Of a DNA stretch of 64,000 nucleotides, positions 33,729-42,243 are shown piece after piece. Numbering within the stretch: the first letter of the stretch is position 1; each line of letters starts with the position of its first letter. The position numbers were made by a program, and so were the translations under genes. The notes beneath the pieces were generated by a model, which was given only the letters and a program-made list of their open reading frames with translations, had not been told where the DNA came from and made no database searches. The stretch is from Leucobacter musarum subsp. musarum. Lineage in GTDB: Bacteria > Actinomycetota > Actinomycetes > Actinomycetales > Microbacteriaceae. The stretch spans positions 1 through 64,000 of the forward strand of contig NZ_JHBW01000088.1 of the NCBI RefSeq assembly GCF_001273845.1, in the 5' to 3' direction.

Positions 33729-35102
33729 GTGGAACACCGCAAGGCCGCCCTGCTCAGCTGCGTGGGAGCGGGGTTCGCCACGCTGCTCGACGCCGCCGTC
33801 ATCGCCTACACCGCGCCGGCACTCGTCTCGGGATCCGGCGCCTCAGCCGCCACCGTGCAGTGGTTTCTCGCCGTGTACTCGCTGACGTTCGGCCTCGGGC
33901 TCGTGCCGGGCGGGCGCATCGGCGATGTTCTCGGCCGCCGTCGGCCGCTGCTGCTCGGCCTCGCGCTAATTCTCGTCGGGGCGAGCACCTCGGCCCTCGG
34001 CCCCGTCGCCGTTACGCTCATCGCCGGGCGCCTCGTGCAGGGGCTCGGCGCCGGGCTGGTGAGCGCTCAGGTGCTCGGCCTGATCCAAGATCACTTCCAC
34101 GGCACCGAGCGCATTCGCGCCTTCGGGGCGTACACCGCAGCCGGTGCGGCGGCGGGTATGGCGGGTCCGCTGCTGGCCGGGGCGGTGCTGCTGCTGGCCG
34201 CGCCCGACCCCGCCTGGCGCATTGTGCTGCTGCTGCCGGTGCCCGCCATTTTCGCAACGATCTGGATCGTCTGGCGTCACCTGCCCGCCGACCCGGTACG
34301 GGCGCGCGGCCCCATCGCGCTCGATCTGCCCGGCATCGCCCTGCTCGGCGGCATCGTCGTACTCATCACGCTGCCGGTGATCGACCCCGGGCTGCCCGTC
34401 GCGCTCACCGCCGGGATCTTCGCGATCGTCGTCGTGCTCGCCATCGCGCTCATACTCTGGGAACGTCGCTACGGCCGCCGCGGTCGATTGCCGCTCTTCG
34501 CCCCGGCGCTCATGCGCGAGCGCGGCTTCCTCGCGGGCAATGCAGTCGCGATGCTCTGGTTCGGTTCGCTGCTCGGCTCGAGCACGGTGCTCACCATTTA
34601 TGTGCTGCAGCACCTCGGCACCCCGGCCCTCCTGCTTGCCGCGCTGATGCTGCCCGGAGCCGCCGCGCGCCTCGTCGCCGCCCGGTTCAGCGCCCGGGCG
34701 TTCGCCCGGTGGGGAGCGCCGCTGGTGACGGGCGGGGTCGGTGCGGAGAGCGTGGGCATGCTGCTGCTCGCGGGCGGTGCGTTGGTGCTGGATCCCGCAC
34801 CATTGCTCGTGCTCATCGTCGTGGTGCAGGTCGGCCTCGGCATCTGCAGCGGCGTCTCCGAGCCCATGATTCGTGTGCTCGCCCTCGCCCGAGCGCCGCA
34901 GGGCATGGCGGGGGTGGCCGCATCGTTTCTGCAGCTCACCCAGCGTTTGGCGGCAACGCTCGCGGTCGCGCTCGGCACAGGCATTCTGCTCGCCGGCGGC
35001 ACGTCTGCGGCGTCGCTCGCTACCGCGCTGATCATCTTTGCCGGATGCGCGCTGGTTGCCGCGCTCGCGACGCGGCAACGGGAGTTTCGCACCGCGGTGT
35101 GA
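33729..35102 (+). CDS. MFS transporter, DHA2-like
   Basis: 457 residues from GTG 33729, chosen because GGAAAGGGA lies just upstream and the first helix begins there; the open frame continues back through the tRNA-like sequence and is not coding there. Motif A-like GGRIGDVLGRRRPLLLG, GRLVQGLGAGLVSAQVLGLIQ and about 13-14 hydrophobic segments place it among drug:H+ antiporters. Transcribed alone. Substrate unknown. Confidence 0.85.
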   Translation: MEHRKAALLSCVGAGFATLLDAAVIAYTAPALVSGSGASAATVQWFLAVYSLTFGLGLVPGGRIGDVLGRRRPLLLGLALILVGASTSALGPVAVTLIAGRLVQGLGAGLVSAQVLGLIQDHFHGTERIRAFGAYTAAGAAAGMAGPLLAGAVLLLAAPDPAWRIVLLLPVPAIFATIWIVWRHLPADPVRARGPIALDLPGIALLGGIVVLITLPVIDPGLPVALTAGIFAIVVVLAIALILWERRYGRRGRLPLFAPALMRERGFLAGNAVAMLWFGSLLGSSTVLTIYVLQHLGTPALLLAALMLPGAAARLVAARFSARAFARWGAPLVTGGVGAESVGMLLLAGGALVLDPAPLLVLIVVVQVGLGICSGVSEPMIRVLALARAPQGMAGVAASFLQLTQRLAATLAVALGTGILLAGGTSAASLATALIIFAGCALVAALATRQREFRTAV

Positions 35103-35418
35103 GGCGGGTGCACGGCCGCCATGGCCCGCGAGTCACCGCCGAGGAGCCGAGTCACCGTCGACGTTGCTGATCTCGGCGGTCGATCGCGAGGTCGACGGTC
35201 ACTCGGCGGGTGGACGCGGCCGGGACTGGTCGGCGGGGGCTGTTCAGCGTCGCGGCGCGGGGTGCACACGAGCGAGCACGCGTTCACGCAAAAGTGATCG
35301 CGGGTGGGCGCGATCCTTCTCTACCGTTGACCCCAGACCGGTCGCGACATTGCGCCGCGCACCGGCCCCGCCATCGGCGCATCGGAGCCCGAGGGCCGTC
35401 TGCGAGCAAGGGAGTACC
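35103..35418. repeat. Intergenic region with REP-like inverted repeat
   Basis: 316 bases without a gene. CCGAGTCACCGTCGAC (35147-35162) and GTCGACGGTCACTCGG (35191-35206) are complementary at 15 of 16 positions. A related shorter version, CGAGTCACCG (36401-36410) with CGGTCACTCG (36430-36439), flanks the other side of the S33 peptidase gene and has the same single central mismatch. May be terminators or a repeated palindromic element. Confidence 0.5.
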
Positions 35419-36366
35419 GTGACTGATCTGAACCCGACCGACGCGACCACGACCGCGACCGACGTGACGGTCGCCGAGGGCACCTGCGCGTGGCGGGAGG
35501 GCAGCACCTACTTTCGCATCGCCCGGGGCGCCGGCGCCACCGGGTCTGGCGCACGCATTGCGCCGGGTGAGGTGCCGCTCATCGCTGTGCACGGCGGGCC
35601 CGGGTGCACGCACGACTACTTGCTGAGCCTGGATGATCTCGCGCAGGATCGCCCGGTCGTCTACTACGACCAGCTCGGCAGCGGGCGCTCCACCCACCTG
35701 CCCGAAGCGCCCCGCGACTTCTGGACGATCGAGCTGTTTCTCGAGGAGCTCGACACCTTGCTCGCGCACCTCGGTGTCGAGCAGTACGACCTGCTCGGGC
35801 AGTCGTGGGGCGGCATGCTCGGATCGGAGCACGCGGTGCGCCGGCCGCGCGGGCTGCGCCGCCTGGTGATCGCCGACTCGCCTGCATCGATGCCGCTCTG
35901 GCGCGAGGCGGCGCTCGGGCTGCGCGCCGAGCTGCCGGAAGCGGCGCGCGACGCGATCGCGCACTTCGAATCCATCGGCGACTTCACGGCGCCCGAGTAC
36001 CTTGCCGCCTCAGACGTGTTCTACGCCCGCCACGTCTGCCGCGTGCAGCCGCTGCCCGCGCCGGTGCAGCGCACCTTCGATCTGCTCGACGCTGATCCGA
36101 CGGTCTATCACGCGATGAACGGGCCGAGCGAGTTCATGGTGATCGGCTCGCTTCGCGACTGGAGTGTGATCGACCGGCTCGACCGCATTGAGGTGCCGAC
36201 GCTCGTGCTCAACGGCGCCCACGACGAGGCGACCGACGCCGTGGTGCAGCCGTTCGTCGAGCGGATTCCGCAGGTGGGGTGGGTGCGCTTCGAAGCGTCG
36301 AGCCACATGCCCCACTGGGAGGAGCGCGAGGAGTTCATGCGCGTGGTGGGGGAATTTCTCGGCTGA
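35419..36366 (+). CDS. S33-family proline iminopeptidase-like hydrolase
   Basis: 315 residues from GTG 35419, with AGGGAG upstream. Alpha/beta hydrolase: oxyanion motif HGGPGCTHDY, YYDQLGSGRS, nucleophile in LLGQSWGGMLG, Asp in LNGAHDEATD, His in SSHMPHWEERE. These match the proline iminopeptidase (S33) subfamily that removes N-terminal proline or related residues from peptides. No signal peptide, so cytoplasmic. Flanked on both sides by related inverted repeats. Confidence 0.88.
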   Translation: MTDLNPTDATTTATDVTVAEGTCAWREGSTYFRIARGAGATGSGARIAPGEVPLIAVHGGPGCTHDYLLSLDDLAQDRPVVYYDQLGSGRSTHLPEAPRDFWTIELFLEELDTLLAHLGVEQYDLLGQSWGGMLGSEHAVRRPRGLRRLVIADSPASMPLWREAALGLRAELPEAARDAIAHFESIGDFTAPEYLAASDVFYARHVCRVQPLPAPVQRTFDLLDADPTVYHAMNGPSEFMVIGSLRDWSVIDRLDRIEVPTLVLNGAHDEATDAVVQPFVERIPQVGWVRFEASSHMPHWEEREEFMRVVGEFLG

Positions 36367-36400
36367 GAGTCACGTAGCTGCCGAGTGACCGGCCCCGTGC

Positions 36401-36439
36401 CGAGTCACCGTGCCGTTGAGGATCTGCGGCGGTCACTCG
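36401..36439. repeat. REP-like inverted repeat, second copy
   Basis: CGAGTCACCG (36401-36410) and CGGTCACTCG (36430-36439) pair at 9 of 10 positions. It resembles the larger element at 35147-35206 and lies after the S33 peptidase gene. Confidence 0.45.
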
Positions 36440-36502
36440 CGAGTTGGGCAGTCACTCACGAGCCGGCGCTCTGGCCCCCTGGCGCCCTCGGGACCGCGAG
36501 TG

Positions 36503-36527
36503 TTACTATCTGCGTATGAACGCGGAT
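36503..36527. promoter_or_regulatory. Promoter/operator of the ArsR gene, possibly leaderless
   Basis: TTACTAT (36503-36509) is a good -10 only 6 bases from ATG 36516, and no ribosome site precedes that ATG, so the transcript may be leaderless. ATCTGCGT-ATGA-ACGCGGAT (36508-36527), 7 of 8 complementary pairs, spans the start codon and is a candidate ArsR/SmtB operator. Confidence 0.5.
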
Positions 36528-36914
36528 AAGAAAGTATGTGGCTTGAACCCCAGCTCGGAGTTCGTCGACCTCGCCGCCGAGGTGCTGGGGCTGCTGGCTG
36601 ATCCCACGCGCATCCGCATCATTCTCGCCTTGCGGGGCGCGGATGAGCTTCCGGTCAACGCGCTCGCCGAAGCGGTCGGCAAGAAGCCGTCGGGGGTCTC
36701 GCAGCACCTCGCCCGACTGCGCATGGCGCGCATGGTCACGACCCGGCAAGAGGGCACCAGCGTGTACTACCGGCTCACCGACGAGCACGCGCTCGCGCTC
36801 GTCACCGAAGCCATCAAGCAGGCCGAGCACGCGGTGTCGAACGGCCAACTGCCCCCGCACCATCACGCGCCGCAGGGCGAGGCGATCCCGCACACGGAAG
36901 ACGGCCGCGCTTGA
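36516..36914 (+). CDS. ArsR/SmtB-family metal-sensing repressor, NmtR-like
   Basis: 132 residues. Winged HTH with LADPTRIRIILALRGADELPVNALAEAVGKKPSGVSQHLARLRMARMV. The last helix carries D89, H91 and H105, spaced like three of the four alpha-5 ligands of nickel/cobalt sensor NmtR, with Gln at the fourth position. There is an extra His-rich tail (H115-H117, H126) and a Cys at position 8. This suggests Ni(II)/Co(II) or Zn(II) sensing. Its stop overlaps the start of an MFS exporter, so it probably controls metal efflux. Confidence 0.85.
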   Translation: MNADKKVCGLNPSSEFVDLAAEVLGLLADPTRIRIILALRGADELPVNALAEAVGKKPSGVSQHLARLRMARMVTTRQEGTSVYYRLTDEHALALVTEAIKQAEHAVSNGQLPPHHHAPQGEAIPHTEDGRA

Positions 36915-38152
36915 TTGCGGTGCTGCGCAACGCGACCTACGCCAAGCTGTTCGCGGCGCAGATCATCGCGCTGCTCGGCACCGGCCTGCTCACTGTGGCA
37001 CTCGGCCTGCTCGCATTCGAGATCGCCGGCGGCGATGCCGGCATCGTGCTCGGGATCGCCATGACCATCAAGATGGTCGCCTACGTGGCGGTCGCGCCGG
37101 TCATCACCGCGCTGGTGTCGCGTCTGCCGCGACGGCCGGTGCTCATCGCCTCCGATCTGCTGCGCGCCGGCGTCGCGGTGTCGTTGCCATTCGTCACTGA
37201 GGCGTGGCACATCTACGTGCTCATTTTCGTGCTGCAGTCGGCGTCGGCGACCTTCACGCCGACGTTCCAGGCGGTGATTCCGTCGGTGCTGCCCGACGAA
37301 CGCGACTACACCCGGGCGCTCTCGCTGTCGCGGCTCGCCTACGATCTCGAATCGCTGGTGAGCCCCGTGCTGGCTGCGGCGCTGCTCACGGTCGTGGCGT
37401 ATCACGACCTGTTCGTCGGCACGGTGATCGGCTTCCTGGTATCGGCGGTGCTCGTGATGCTGTCGCGATTCCCGGTAATCGTTGCGCCTGCGCCGGCACC
37501 GTTCATCGATCGGCTGACGCGCGGTGTTCGCGCGTTCTGGGCGAGCGCCGAGCTGCGCGGACTCATGGGCCTGAACCTCGTCGTCGCCACGACGACGGCG
37601 ATGGTCATCGTGAACACGGTCGTCGTGGTACGCGGTGAGCTCGGTCGCAGCCAAGCCGATGTCGCGCTGCTGCTCGCGGCGTACGGTGCGGGGTCGATGA
37701 TCATTGCGCTCGGCATGCCGAAGCTGCTCGAGTCGCTGCCTGACCGCCGCGTGATGCTCGGCGGAGGCATGGCGTTGCCCGTGCTGTTGCTCGGGGTCGT
37801 GGGGGTGCTCGCGGTGCCGGTCGGCGGCGATGCCGCGTGGCGCTGGATCGCGCTGCTCGTGCTGTGGCTGATGCTGGGAGCCGCGACCTCCACGATTCTG
37901 ACGCCTTCAGCGCGCTTGCTGCGCCGCGCGAGCGACGAGGCGCACCGCCCGGCCGTGTTCGCAGCGCAGTTCTCGCTCTCGCACGCCTGCTTCTTGGTCA
38001 CCTACCCGCTGGCCGGCGTAGCCGGCGCGGCGTTCGGGCTCCCAGTGGTGGGCGGTGCGCTCGTGGTGCTGGGCGCCGTCGGGGCACTCTTCGCGCGGAG
38101 CCAGTGGCGGTCGCAGCGCGTAGGGCGCGCGCACCTGGTGCGATTGGGGTAA
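36911..38152 (+). CDS. MFS transporter, probable metal exporter
   Basis: 413 residues from TTG 36911, overlapping the ArsR stop; GTG 36920 is an alternative start. Twelve helices, opening LRNATYAKLFAAQIIALLGTGLLTVALGLLAFEIAG; PTFQAVIPSVLPDERDYTRALSLSRLAYDLESLVSPVLAA is typical of the MFS branch containing NreB-like and other actinobacterial exporters next to ArsR genes. With an NmtR-like repressor, export of nickel, cobalt or another divalent metal is the best guess (inference). Confidence 0.85.
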   Translation: MIAVLRNATYAKLFAAQIIALLGTGLLTVALGLLAFEIAGGDAGIVLGIAMTIKMVAYVAVAPVITALVSRLPRRPVLIASDLLRAGVAVSLPFVTEAWHIYVLIFVLQSASATFTPTFQAVIPSVLPDERDYTRALSLSRLAYDLESLVSPVLAAALLTVVAYHDLFVGTVIGFLVSAVLVMLSRFPVIVAPAPAPFIDRLTRGVRAFWASAELRGLMGLNLVVATTTAMVIVNTVVVVRGELGRSQADVALLLAAYGAGSMIIALGMPKLLESLPDRRVMLGGGMALPVLLLGVVGVLAVPVGGDAAWRWIALLVLWLMLGAATSTILTPSARLLRRASDEAHRPAVFAAQFSLSHACFLVTYPLAGVAGAAFGLPVVGGALVVLGAVGALFARSQWRSQRVGRAHLVRLG

Positions 38153-38207
38153 TTTCGGACCAGTGCGCGGCCCGATAATCCGCGCAGCACTGGTCCGAAG
38201 TTACCCC
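38146..38207. terminator. Long imperfect bidirectional hairpin
   Basis: A left arm starting GGGGTAATTTCGGACCAGTG (38146) and a right arm ending CACTGGTCCGAAGTTACCCC (38207) pair almost throughout, with one mismatch and a two-base insertion. It lies between, and overlaps the end of, convergent MFS genes. A related sequence occurs at 46957-47014. Confidence 0.7.
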
Positions 38208-38214
38208 GATCCGA

Positions 38215-39504
38215 TTAAGCGCGCGCGGGGCCAGCGGCAGCGGTCGCGCGGAAGCGCGGGTGCAGCAGCACGAACACGGCGACCACCGCCATGACGCCGG
38301 CCCCGAGGATCACCGGCAGCGGCGCCCACACGCCGTAGAGCGCGGTGCCGAGCGTCGGTGCGATCACGAAGGTGAGGCCGTTCGTCGCGCCGATGAGCCC
38401 GGCGAGGCCGCCCTGCTCGTCGCGCGCCATGAGCAGTGACGGGCCGGCGGTGTACCCCGGCATCGCGATGCCGAGGCCGAGCCCGATGAGCAAAATCGAG
38501 ACGAACAGCAGCACCGCCCCCGCGTCGGCGATGAGTGCGCCGAACCCGATGAGTGCGATCAGCGACCCGACGCGCAGCAGGGTGCGCGGCTGCCAGCCGG
38601 TGCGCGGCACGATCACGGCCTGAGCGACGACCATGCCGAGGCCGGCCGCGAGCAGCGCCCCGCCGGTGACCAGCCCGGTGGTGCGGGCGTCGAGGTGCAG
38701 GCGATCTTGCACGATGAAGCCGGTGATCACCTGGATGAATCCGAGTGCCGTGAACATGCCGAAGCCGGCGAGCAGAAATGGCCAGACGCGTGTGTCGAAG
38801 GCACGCACGTGCACGGGCTCGTCGATCAGCGCGGTGCGCGGCTCGCGGCGCAGACGGAATGCGACGAGGATCAGCCCGGCCGTGAGTAGCAGCGGCACGG
38901 CGATGAGGGGAGCCATGAGCCCGGCCGTGGCCAGCACGCCGCCGAGCACGGCGCCCGCAACCATGGCGACGCCCTGCACGGCACCGACCCCCGCCATGCC
39001 CTTCACGCGAGCGGCCTCGTCGGTGGTGACGTCGGCGATGTAGGCCTGCGCCGTGGGTGGTACGGCGGCCATCGCGGTGCCGAATCCGATGCCGCGCAGC
39101 ACGATGAAGAGCACGAACAGCGTGGCTCCGGTGACGATGCCGGCCATGCCGAGCTGCGCCAGGCCGGCGAACAGTGCCATGGTCGACGCGGCGATCGCGC
39201 TGGCCGCGACGAGCACGGGCTTGCGGCCCCACGACTGCGACCGACGGCCCCAGAACTGGCTGGTGAGCACGACCATGAGCGCGGCGGTGCTGATGGTCAC
39301 GCCGATCTGCCACTCGGCGAGCCCGACCTCTCGCGAAAGCGGAGCGATGATCGGGTTGAGGGTCATCTGGCCGAGGTAGATGAGAAACACCGAGCCGAGC
39401 ACGAGCGGAATCTGCGGCTTCGGCGCGGGTGCAGGTGCGGGTGCAGCGTCGGCAACGACGGCATTCTGGCCGGTGGCGGGGTCGACGGCGGGCGTCGCGG
39501 TCAT
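38215..39504 (-). CDS. MFS transporter, DHA1-like
   Basis: 429 residues with a Pro/Ala-rich N-terminal cytoplasmic stretch and 12 helices. TSQFWGRRSQSWGRKPVLVAASAI contains the motif A loop; LRGIGFGTAMAAVPPTAQAYIADVTTDEAARVKGMAGVGAVQGVAMVAGAVLGG is typical of TetA/Bmr-like drug exporters. It overlaps the upstream TetR gene (ATGA), which likely represses it. Confidence 0.88.
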   Translation of the reverse strand: MTATPAVDPATGQNAVVADAAPAPAPAPKPQIPLVLGSVFLIYLGQMTLNPIIAPLSREVGLAEWQIGVTISTAALMVVLTSQFWGRRSQSWGRKPVLVAASAIAASTMALFAGLAQLGMAGIVTGATLFVLFIVLRGIGFGTAMAAVPPTAQAYIADVTTDEAARVKGMAGVGAVQGVAMVAGAVLGGVLATAGLMAPLIAVPLLLTAGLILVAFRLRREPRTALIDEPVHVRAFDTRVWPFLLAGFGMFTALGFIQVITGFIVQDRLHLDARTTGLVTGGALLAAGLGMVVAQAVIVPRTGWQPRTLLRVGSLIALIGFGALIADAGAVLLFVSILLIGLGLGIAMPGYTAGPSLLMARDEQGGLAGLIGATNGLTFVIAPTLGTALYGVWAPLPVILGAGVMAVVAVFVLLHPRFRATAAAGPARA

Positions 39505-40283
39505 GCGCGGGATCCTTCGGGTTCGGTGGCGTCAAGTTCGGCCGAGGGGCTCGCGGCGAGGTGGTCGGCGAGGCGCACGGCGAGGCCGGCGATCGCCGTG
39601 TCGACGGCAAAGCGGTAGTACTCGTTGCGTACCTGTTCCGCGGCAGCACCGCCCTCGGCGAATGGGCGCATGAACTCCTGGCCCATCTCGCGCACGGCGC
39701 GACTGGCCTGCGGCATCGTTTCGAACTCCTGCATCATGCTCGCGTGATCCCGCGGCCCGTCGCCCTCGTGCTGCAGGCGGTCGTCGGCGATCGAGACGGT
39801 GAGCGTGGCGGTGTTGAGTAGTACGGCATAGGCGGAAGGGGCGAGGGGGCCGAAGCCCGCCCGATGCAGGTGAGCCATGCCGCGCTCAAGAATGGGCAGC
39901 ATGACCGGCAGTGTCGGCCCGTGCATCAGCGCCCACTTCGCTACTCCGGGGAACTCGTGGGCAAGGGGCCCAAGGTCGTAGAGGAGCTCCCGGAACCAGG
40001 CTTCCCAATCGAGCGCGTCATTGGGCAGCGGGGCGCGCTCGAGCACGCGCTCGACGACGCGGCGGCACAGCAGATCCTTGCCGCCGACGTGGTGGTAGAC
40101 GACCGATTGCGAGACGCCGACGCGTCGCGCAAGGTCGCGGATCGACCACACGAAGAGGTGCGACTCGCGGGTCAGTTCGGTAGCGGCGTCGATGACGGCC
40201 TCGGGGGTGAGGCCGACGTGGAAGGCGGGCGCGGCGGCCGGCGCGAAGGCGTCGGGGCCGGCACTCGCGGTGGGTTGTGGCAT
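39501..40283 (-). CDS. TetR-family regulator with TetR_C-like domain
   Basis: 260 residues; AGGAGA before the ATG. Disordered N-terminus, then HTH (AATELTRESHLFVWSIRDLARRVGVSQSVVYHHVGGKDLLCRRVVERVL) and a long C-terminal helical domain with VAKWALMHGPTLPVMLPILERGMAHLHRAGFGPLAPSAYAVLL, as in classic TetR_C proteins. Coupled to the MFS exporter downstream and divergent from the IrtAB/ECF operon. Paired sites GAACAGCGTTCGC and GAACACCGTTCGC in the shared gap are candidate operators. Confidence 0.85.
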   Translation of the reverse strand: MPQPTASAGPDAFAPAAAPAFHVGLTPEAVIDAATELTRESHLFVWSIRDLARRVGVSQSVVYHHVGGKDLLCRRVVERVLERAPLPNDALDWEAWFRELLYDLGPLAHEFPGVAKWALMHGPTLPVMLPILERGMAHLHRAGFGPLAPSAYAVLLNTATLTVSIADDRLQHEGDGPRDHASMMQEFETMPQASRAVREMGQEFMRPFAEGGAAAEQVRNEYYRFAVDTAIAGLAVRLADHLAASPSAELDATEPEGSRA

Positions 40284-40340
40284 GGTTCTCCTGCGAAATT
40301 TCGTACTCGTCCTGCGCGAACGGCAAACATCTGATTAAAC

Positions 40341-40359
40341 TCAGGGTGGCCTAACTTGA
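40341..40359. promoter_or_regulatory. DtxR/IdeR-like iron box
   Basis: TCAGGGTGGCCTAACTTGA matches the 19-base DtxR consensus at 14 positions by my count, with a perfect right half GCCTAAC. It lies in the gap between the TetR gene and the IrtAB/ECF operon. Confidence 0.5.
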
Positions 40360-40378
40360 GATGCAGATGCGCTCGATT

Positions 40379-40415
40379 CGAACAGCGTTCGCATCTCCAT
40401 TAGAACACCGTTCGC
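40379..40415. promoter_or_regulatory. Tandem candidate TetR operators
   Basis: CGAACAGCGTTCGC (40379-40392; CGAAC-AGC-GTTCG is a perfect inverted repeat) and AGAACACCGTTCGC (40402-40415) share 12 of 14 bases and are 23 bases apart. Likely bound by the adjacent TetR protein. Confidence 0.5.
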
Positions 40416-40424
40416 TTGAGTATG

Positions 40425-40442
40425 TGATAATCATTCTCATTA
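40425..40442. promoter_or_regulatory. Fur-family (Fur/Zur) box overlapping a -10 element
   Basis: TGATAATCATTCTCA (40425-40439) fits the Fur 7-1-7 motif TGATAAT-N-ATTATCA with one mismatch and is followed by TTA. GATAAT (40426-40431) could also be the -10 of the operon promoter, so binding would block transcription when the metal is sufficient. Start codon at 40462. Confidence 0.7.
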
Positions 40443-40461
40443 AAGAACTGAAAGGTCTGGG

Positions 40462-42243
40462 ATGAGCCAGAATTCCGATGCCGCGCCCGCGGCGAACCCA
40501 CCCTCGTTCTTCGCACCCGTGCGCGGCAGCCTCGCGGCGATCATCGCGCTGAGCGTCGTCGGCGCCGTCGGCAGCGTGGTGCCCTACATCGCCATCGTCG
40601 AACTCGCCCGCACCCTGATGCCGGCACTCGACGGCAACTCCGTCGACGCGGCCCGCGTGTGGCTCATTGTGGTCATCGCCGGGATCGCGCTCTTCGCGAG
40701 CTTCATCGCCGCGTTCCTCTCGGCGCTGGTGAGTCACTTCGCGGATGCCGAGCTGCAGCTCTCGCTGCGGCGCCGCATCATCGGGCATCTGCGGCGTCTG
40801 CCGCTCGGATGGTTCGACCAGAAATCTTCGGGCACGGTGCGCAAGCTCGTCGAGAACGACGTCGTCGCCCTGCACCAGCTCGTTGCCCACGCGATCCAAG
40901 ACGTGATCACCGCGGTGCTCGTGCCGGTGATCTGCGTCGTCTACCTCTGGACGGTGCAGTGGCAGCTCGCGGTCGCCGCACTCGTTCCGCTGATCCTGAC
41001 CCTCGTCATCTACCCGATCATGATGCGCGGCGGCGCCGAGAAGTTCGCGCAGTACGACGCGGCGACGTCGGCACTTGCGGGCGCGACGGTGGAGTTCGTG
41101 CACGGCATCGCCGTGGTGAAGCGCTTCGGTCAGGTCGGCCGCAGCCATGCGCGATATCGCGATGCGACGGGTGCGTACGTGCGCTTCGTCGGCGAATGGA
41201 CCCGCCAGACGGGACTGCTGTTCACCGTGATCGAGGTCATCACCTCACCGGTGATCGTGCTGCTCTGGATTCTCGCCGTGGGGCTGTGGCTCGTCGGCGC
41301 CGGAGTGTCGCAGCCGATCGACATGCTGCCCGGCATTCTGCTCGGGCTCAGCCTGACCGGCCCGCTCATGAAGCTCGGCTCGTCGGGCCAGTTCCTGCGC
41401 AACGCAACGAAGGCGCAGCAGTCGCTCGCCGATTTCTTTGCGCTGCCGACCGTGACGCAGCCGGCGGCCCCGCAGCAGGTGCAGGGCAACGGCGTCAACT
41501 TTGACGATGTCACCTTCGGCTACGACCCCGAACACCCCGTGCTGCACGAGATCGCCGCGCAGTGCGCCCCGGGAACGGTCTCGGCGCTCGTCGGGGCATC
41601 GGGATCGGGCAAGTCGACGCTCGCGAAGCTCGTGCCTCGCTTCTACGACGCCGACGCCGGCACCGTCGCCATCGGCGGCGCCGACGTGCAGCAGGTCGAG
41701 ATGACCGCGCTCTACCGTGAGGTCGGGTTCGTGTTCCAGGAGGTGCAGACGCTGCGCGCGAGCCTGCGCGACAACATTCGACTGACCCGCCCCGATGCGA
41801 CGGATGCGGAGGTGGAGGCCGCAGCGCGCGCCGCGCAGATCCACGACCGCATTCTGCGCTTCGAGCGTGGCTACGACGCCGTGGTTGGCGACGACGCGAA
41901 CCTCTCGGGCGGTGAGGCGCAGCGCGTCACCATCGCGCGGGCGCTGCTCGCCGACGCGCCGATTCTCGTGCTCGACGAGGCCACCGCGTTCGCCGACCCC
42001 GACTCGGAGGCGGCGATCCAGCGCGCCCTCAGCACGCTCGCCGCGGGGCGCAGCGTGCTCGTCGTGGCGCACCGACTGCACACCATCGTCGGCGCCGACC
42101 AGATCTTGGTGCTCGACGAGGGCCGCGTCATCGAGCGCGGCACGCACGCCGAGCTCGTCGCCCAGGGCGGCCGGTTCGCGACCATGTGGCACGACTACCA
42201 GCAGAACCACGACCGCTCACTGCCCGAAGGAGCCCTCGCATGA
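40462..42243 (+). CDS. IrtA-like ABC half-transporter (fused permease/ATPase)
   Basis: 593 residues. Six-helix exporter-fold membrane domain (~20-325), then an ATPase domain (~345-580) with Walker A GASGSGKST (~378-386), Q-loop VFQEVQTL, signature LSGGEAQRV, Walker B ILVLDEA and His in VVAHRL. The D-loop reads ATAFADPDSE instead of SALD; that F-A-D-P form is characteristic of IrtA/YbtQ-type siderophore importers (family knowledge). Mycobacterial IrtA's siderophore-reductase domain is absent. First gene of a five-gene coupled operon behind Fur- and DtxR-like boxes. Likely imports a metal chelate with the next protein. Confidence 0.9.
   Translation: MSQNSDAAPAANPPSFFAPVRGSLAAIIALSVVGAVGSVVPYIAIVELARTLMPALDGNSVDAARVWLIVVIAGIALFASFIAAFLSALVSHFADAELQLSLRRRIIGHLRRLPLGWFDQKSSGTVRKLVENDVVALHQLVAHAIQDVITAVLVPVICVVYLWTVQWQLAVAALVPLILTLVIYPIMMRGGAEKFAQYDAATSALAGATVEFVHGIAVVKRFGQVGRSHARYRDATGAYVRFVGEWTRQTGLLFTVIEVITSPVIVLLWILAVGLWLVGAGVSQPIDMLPGILLGLSLTGPLMKLGSSGQFLRNATKAQQSLADFFALPTVTQPAAPQQVQGNGVNFDDVTFGYDPEHPVLHEIAAQCAPGTVSALVGASGSGKSTLAKLVPRFYDADAGTVAIGGADVQQVEMTALYREVGFVFQEVQTLRASLRDNIRLTRPDATDAEVEAAARAAQIHDRILRFERGYDAVVGDDANLSGGEAQRVTIARALLADAPILVLDEATAFADPDSEAAIQRALSTLAAGRSVLVVAHRLHTIVGADQILVLDEGRVIERGTHAELVAQGGRFATMWHDYQQNHDRSLPEGALA

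Noticed and set aside
35103..35418. Small gene before the S33 peptidase
   Set aside because: Open frames here lack ribosome sites and domain motifs and run through the inverted repeat.
38201..39649. 482-codon minus-strand frame across the MFS/TetR junction
   Set aside because: Arg/His/Ala-rich shadow of the coupled MFS and TetR genes, with no recognisable domain.
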